From contig JACDQD010000011.1 in NCBI GenBank assembly GCA_019843655.1, positions 12,132,604 to 12,196,603 on the forward strand: a DNA stretch of 64,000 nucleotides, written 5' to 3'. This DNA is from Lethocerus indicus (taxonomy: Eukaryota; Arthropoda; Insecta; Hemiptera; Belostomatidae). A program made the position numbers and the translations under genes. Below the pieces are notes generated by a model. The model had not been told where the DNA came from, did no database searches, and worked only from the letters and a program-made list of their open reading frames with translations. The first letter of the stretch is position 1, and every line of letters begins with the position of its first letter. Positions 60,331 to 64,000 of the stretch are shown one piece after another.

Positions 60331-63300
60331 CTTGACCGTTTCATCGCCTACAGTTCATACACACAAATACACAGACAGCTATGAGGCTGACGTACGGGAC
60401 AATATGGCTGGAATCAGATAAGAAATTTGGTAAAGTCTTGAACTGTACGCGACTGTACTGACCGGGAGAAAAAACAGCATTTTTTTAGATTCTAATCGTG
60501 TGATTCTCCGGTCACCGTTTTTGCTTCCATTTCGATACAACGTAACGAAAAAATTCATACTCTCCGACCCAATATCAATTAGGTTAAGTGCTAAGTTGTT
60601 GAGACACCATGTACTGAACTGTGAAGATTAACTCCGGTGAATGGACATATTGCTACAATTATTAGTCCCCTCCCCTTTGTTTTGCGGTCTATTCAACTTC
60701 ACTGTTGGCAAACTTTCAATTTACGACCGGCTGTAATTCCACCGACCGTTTCCCACTAAATGATGTTTTCGGGTGTTTAATTAATTTCAATTTCCATCGG
60801 GTAGCTTTTAGAGTAATTCGGAGCGCGCTACTGTCGATAGAACCAACAGAGGATAGTGAACTACCGAAATTGGAAATGCTTATATCAATTTCAAAAAGTC
60901 GATCAATTCACAGACTATCCCACAGTTATATTATTTGTTGATGAAAAGAAGGAAGACAGTTGAAATGGATCCAAAGTCAATAAAACTGACAGCAAACACG
61001 AAATAATCATTTCGATGGCGTAGCTACTTAATTTTTCGTCTGTAGAGGAATATATTTGTGTTCGAAAATAATTTTCATATAATATTTATTTAAGAATCTT
61101 GCAATAAATTATTCCATAACTGTACTCTAAAGTTCAGAATACTAGTCCTGTGAGTTTATGACTACCGTCATAAACTAGCGTTGAACTGAAAATATTACTT
61201 TCCTTTTTACGTAAGTTCATTTCAAAATATGAAAACGGTTCATATTAATTAATATTACGGTTCGTAAGAAAGATATTACCACATTAACGAAGAATTCCCG
61301 CTGGTTGATTAAGCTATCGTGGGTTAGTTTCAGAACCTAATCGACAGTAACTTGATAACATGTCTAAATTAGAAAAAAGTCTCCTTCTCTGTAAAACACT
61401 TCGCATTAGCCGCGTTCTTAAAGCACGCATGTGAGGATGCGAGAGGGAGAGGTTATTTGCCTTTTTAATTATTCATACTAATTCACTATATTTAGAAGGT
61501 TCCGTATACACTTTTGTGTCTCGAAATAATAAGGGGATTATTATTCCAACCAAATCAAGTCAAAAACGAACTATCAGAATCAGAACTAATTATGAGAATA
61601 ATAAATAGAAACAGAAACAAGAGATGGGTTACCCAATGTTTTAATTTTTTAAAATTTCTATTTGAGGTAAGGACAGCTCACTAGATCGCATAACACTGAT
61701 CTTTCATCGTCCAAATAATTCACACCAGATAAAAATCTCCATTCAGATTTGCTTATTAAATTGTTAAAGGTAAACAAGTGTTATTAGACAAAGAAAAAGA
61801 AAATTACCATTAATTACAAATATCATTGAGATTAGAACCTCCGTTCTTTCGATAAAATCATTCACATGCTATAAAAGTCAGTAAATGTCATGTTTAATAA
61901 AAATAATTTAAATATTTAGCTCGGGAAAATTTGTCATGCCTTTGCTCGTGCTCAAAACTGTAAACACATTTTACACGGTATGAATACATGCTTTTAGATT
62001 CATTATTCTTACATTTTCTGATAAATGAAACAAGTGGCCTTCAATAAGTTCAGGCATTGAAAAGTTATAGGCGCATAAACCAGTGGATATTATAAATTTT
62101 AATTATGATTGTTTTAAATTTATGGGCTTAACATATATAATTTCAACTCTGAAGTGAATCTTGAGTGGAAAAAGTTAATTTCGTCCGAGGATATTTCTTC
62201 TGTCCGCGTTTGCCGAGAGTTAAGAACTAGGCGATTTATGCAGCTTCTTCTTTCCTGGGTTGAAGTATTGCACCTTCTCAGCGAGGTCATAATTTCTAAT
62301 TTCAGCACCCTTTTCATTTTATAGTTTGAACGAAAAAATAAAGTAGTCGGTGGTACATCACCCCCGCTAAACGCCTATAAACCGGTCGTTGCTCAGCGCA
62401 TTTTTTCTGTTTCCTGCTGCTTGTATGGAAATGTCTCATTGAAAGCTTTCTAATTTCTAATGTAGCAGCTAACTCATCAAGCCACCCTTGTTCGCCCTTG
62501 TTCAGCATTCATAGCACTGATCATAGACATTTAATAAATGGACAATTAAGATTGATAGATTTTCTCGACTTCTTTAGATTTCATTATTTTACAGAGGGGG
62601 CCCTGGCAAACCATGCGAACTGACACTTGTGGCTGATTGTTCTGCGGTGTAATAGGGCTGTTCCTATCTCACTCTGACACTATTTTCCCCCAAATGGCTC
62701 CGACTCTGAACCTCTCCCCCTCTCTGTCTGCGGCCCACCACTTTGGCCCCTGTCCAGGACGACGTACGCATTACGAGGGGTGTGCGGACACTCACAAAAA
62801 CGACCACCACTCACGAGGGGTAATGTTGCAATTAAACACGCGAATCACGACGCGCGCGCGCACCTACACGCATGGATGGTTCTCTAAAAAAAATCTAGAT
62901 TCCACACCAAGCTTAGACTGTGTTAGTTTGGACTCGGTTTAAACCATTGGCTGCCATTCACCTCTGATAAGTTAGAGAAGCATTGTAGAATTAATTTGAA
63001 AATATTTAGTACTCCATTAGGTACATTGCGTCATACTTCCAAATTTTGCTGTTCAATTCAATTTATGAAAACTCAAAAAATTAAAGCCTTCGTATCATCA
63101 TATTTGCTTTTGATTCAGAAACATATAATGGTGTACAGGCATCGAAAACTGATCCATGTCTGTCATACAATCATCCCTACTAGAAAGCTTTCTTTCCGAA
63201 TTTGAAAAATAAAGACATCACAAAAAATAACATATAATGTTTCTAGAATAAGCCAGAACTGTTTCACTCTTTAACAAATTTTTAATAATTCCCTCTTTCA

Positions 63301-64000
63301 AAAACTAAAAATGCCTTTTATAATATTTCAACACAATCCCATCGCCGAAATAATGTCAATTTGATAACAGCTGTTATACAATCGAAAATTTATAAGGATG
63401 TGTTATTAATCGATAGAATGCTAGTTGAACACTCAATACTGTTGATATATCATTTTGAACTGCATTTGAACACATCACAGAAAATCATGCTTTCGTCAGG
63501 CATTCATACTTGATCCAAGAGGATGGCAGTCAAAGGTTCTGGGTTTTCTGACACCTATTTTTCGACACAACCTGAACAGCATTTCGTGTGATTTTCAGTT
63601 TGTAAGAATGTTTTCCACCTCGGGAAGGACGAAAAACTAAAAAGGACTGAAAAGAAATCCTTGTAAAATAAATTGCCCGTTACTTAGATAAGACACACTT
63701 TTCAGGATTAAGTTAATGAAAAGTCATATATAATTACCAAAAACCATTGACATAAATTGGAGGGTTACTCTTGAATCTTCTGGTTCTAAACCAGATTTCA
63801 TATGATGCGACAAGAAATTGTCGTTTCGACTCTTTTAAATAAATGATTTACATTTAAACAAGAAATATTTTTATTACTGGCTTCAACAATTAAAATTACA
63901 ATGAGGCAGTACAACTTTGTCTTCCACTAACAGTCATCCGGGAATATAACTAATAGCTGGTAGCTAATTTGTTGCATTAAATTCTCTAGTTACGGAATTA
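60331..64000. other. No gene seen
   Basis: AT-rich sequence with one short hairpin (61153). A GC-richer patch at 62640-62870 has a 101-codon frame (62637-62942) and a CGCGCGCGCG run. Nothing is assignable to a gene. Confidence 0.45.
61153..61176. repeat. Short hairpin
   Basis: AGTTTATGAC and GTCATAAACT form a perfect 10-bp stem with a 4-nt loop. Confidence 0.6.

Noticed and set aside
1..64000. CRISPR arrays, operons, bacterial genes or an integrated viral genome
   Set aside because: No regularly spaced identical repeats, no long dense open frames and no viral-type polyprotein. The intron-bearing tRNA genes and microsatellites indicate an animal nuclear genome.

Overview
This looks like a gene-poor, AT-rich stretch of an animal nuclear genome, most likely an arthropod and plausibly an insect. 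The evidence is two nuclear tRNA-Tyr(GUA) genes with a short intron at the animal position, a piggyBac-type TTAA-flanked non-autonomous element, long (AT)n, (TG)n and (CT)n microsatellites, and a hammerhead-ribozyme repeat of the kind carried by Penelope-like retroelements and retrozymes. I recognise no protein-coding exon with confidence. Open frames are short and low in complexity or match no family known to me. Species-level placement is not possible from this alone.

Layout. 1-26.5 kb: non-coding DNA with a decayed hammerhead-type relic (1.8 kb), an unrecognised 148-codon frame (3.6 kb), a diverged dispersed repeat pair (6.7 and 17.1 kb), a relic of the 53.3-kb element (9.9 kb), GC-rich islets with homeodomain-type TAAT/ATTA cores (9.1-9.7, 14.75-15.0, 18.9-19.3 kb) and strong short palindromes (16.4, 17.4 kb). 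26.5-29.2 kb: a tandem array of roughly 0.9-1 kb units. Two units carry an apparently intact tRNA-Tyr gene on the minus strand. A third is decayed and has no tRNA, and a further relic lies at 34.9-35.2 kb. 29.2-41.6 kb: pyrimidine tracts, a G-quadruplex candidate, a duplicated 70-80 bp motif and two perfect RFX X-box matches 1.16 kb apart, each beside GATA motifs and a G-rich tract. 41.64-42.16 kb: a 515-bp piggyBac-like MITE with subterminal palindromes. 42.2-52.7 kb: mostly unannotatable, with hammerhead relics at 43.4 and 47.7 kb. 52.7-53.03 kb: a GC-rich promoter-like islet with a TATA box and a G-quadruplex candidate. 53.25-53.33 kb: the best hammerhead ribozyme, minus strand, with an inverted 30-bp partner at 59.67 kb. 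53.4-64 kb: microsatellites and a CpG-rich region (59.15-60.33 kb) that may be regulatory or a 5' exon.

The only genes I would defend are the two tRNA-Tyr genes and, as a candidate, the hammerhead RNA. The most interesting signals are the hammerhead with its relatives, the tRNA-Tyr amplification unit, the palindromic MITE and the paired X-box modules.
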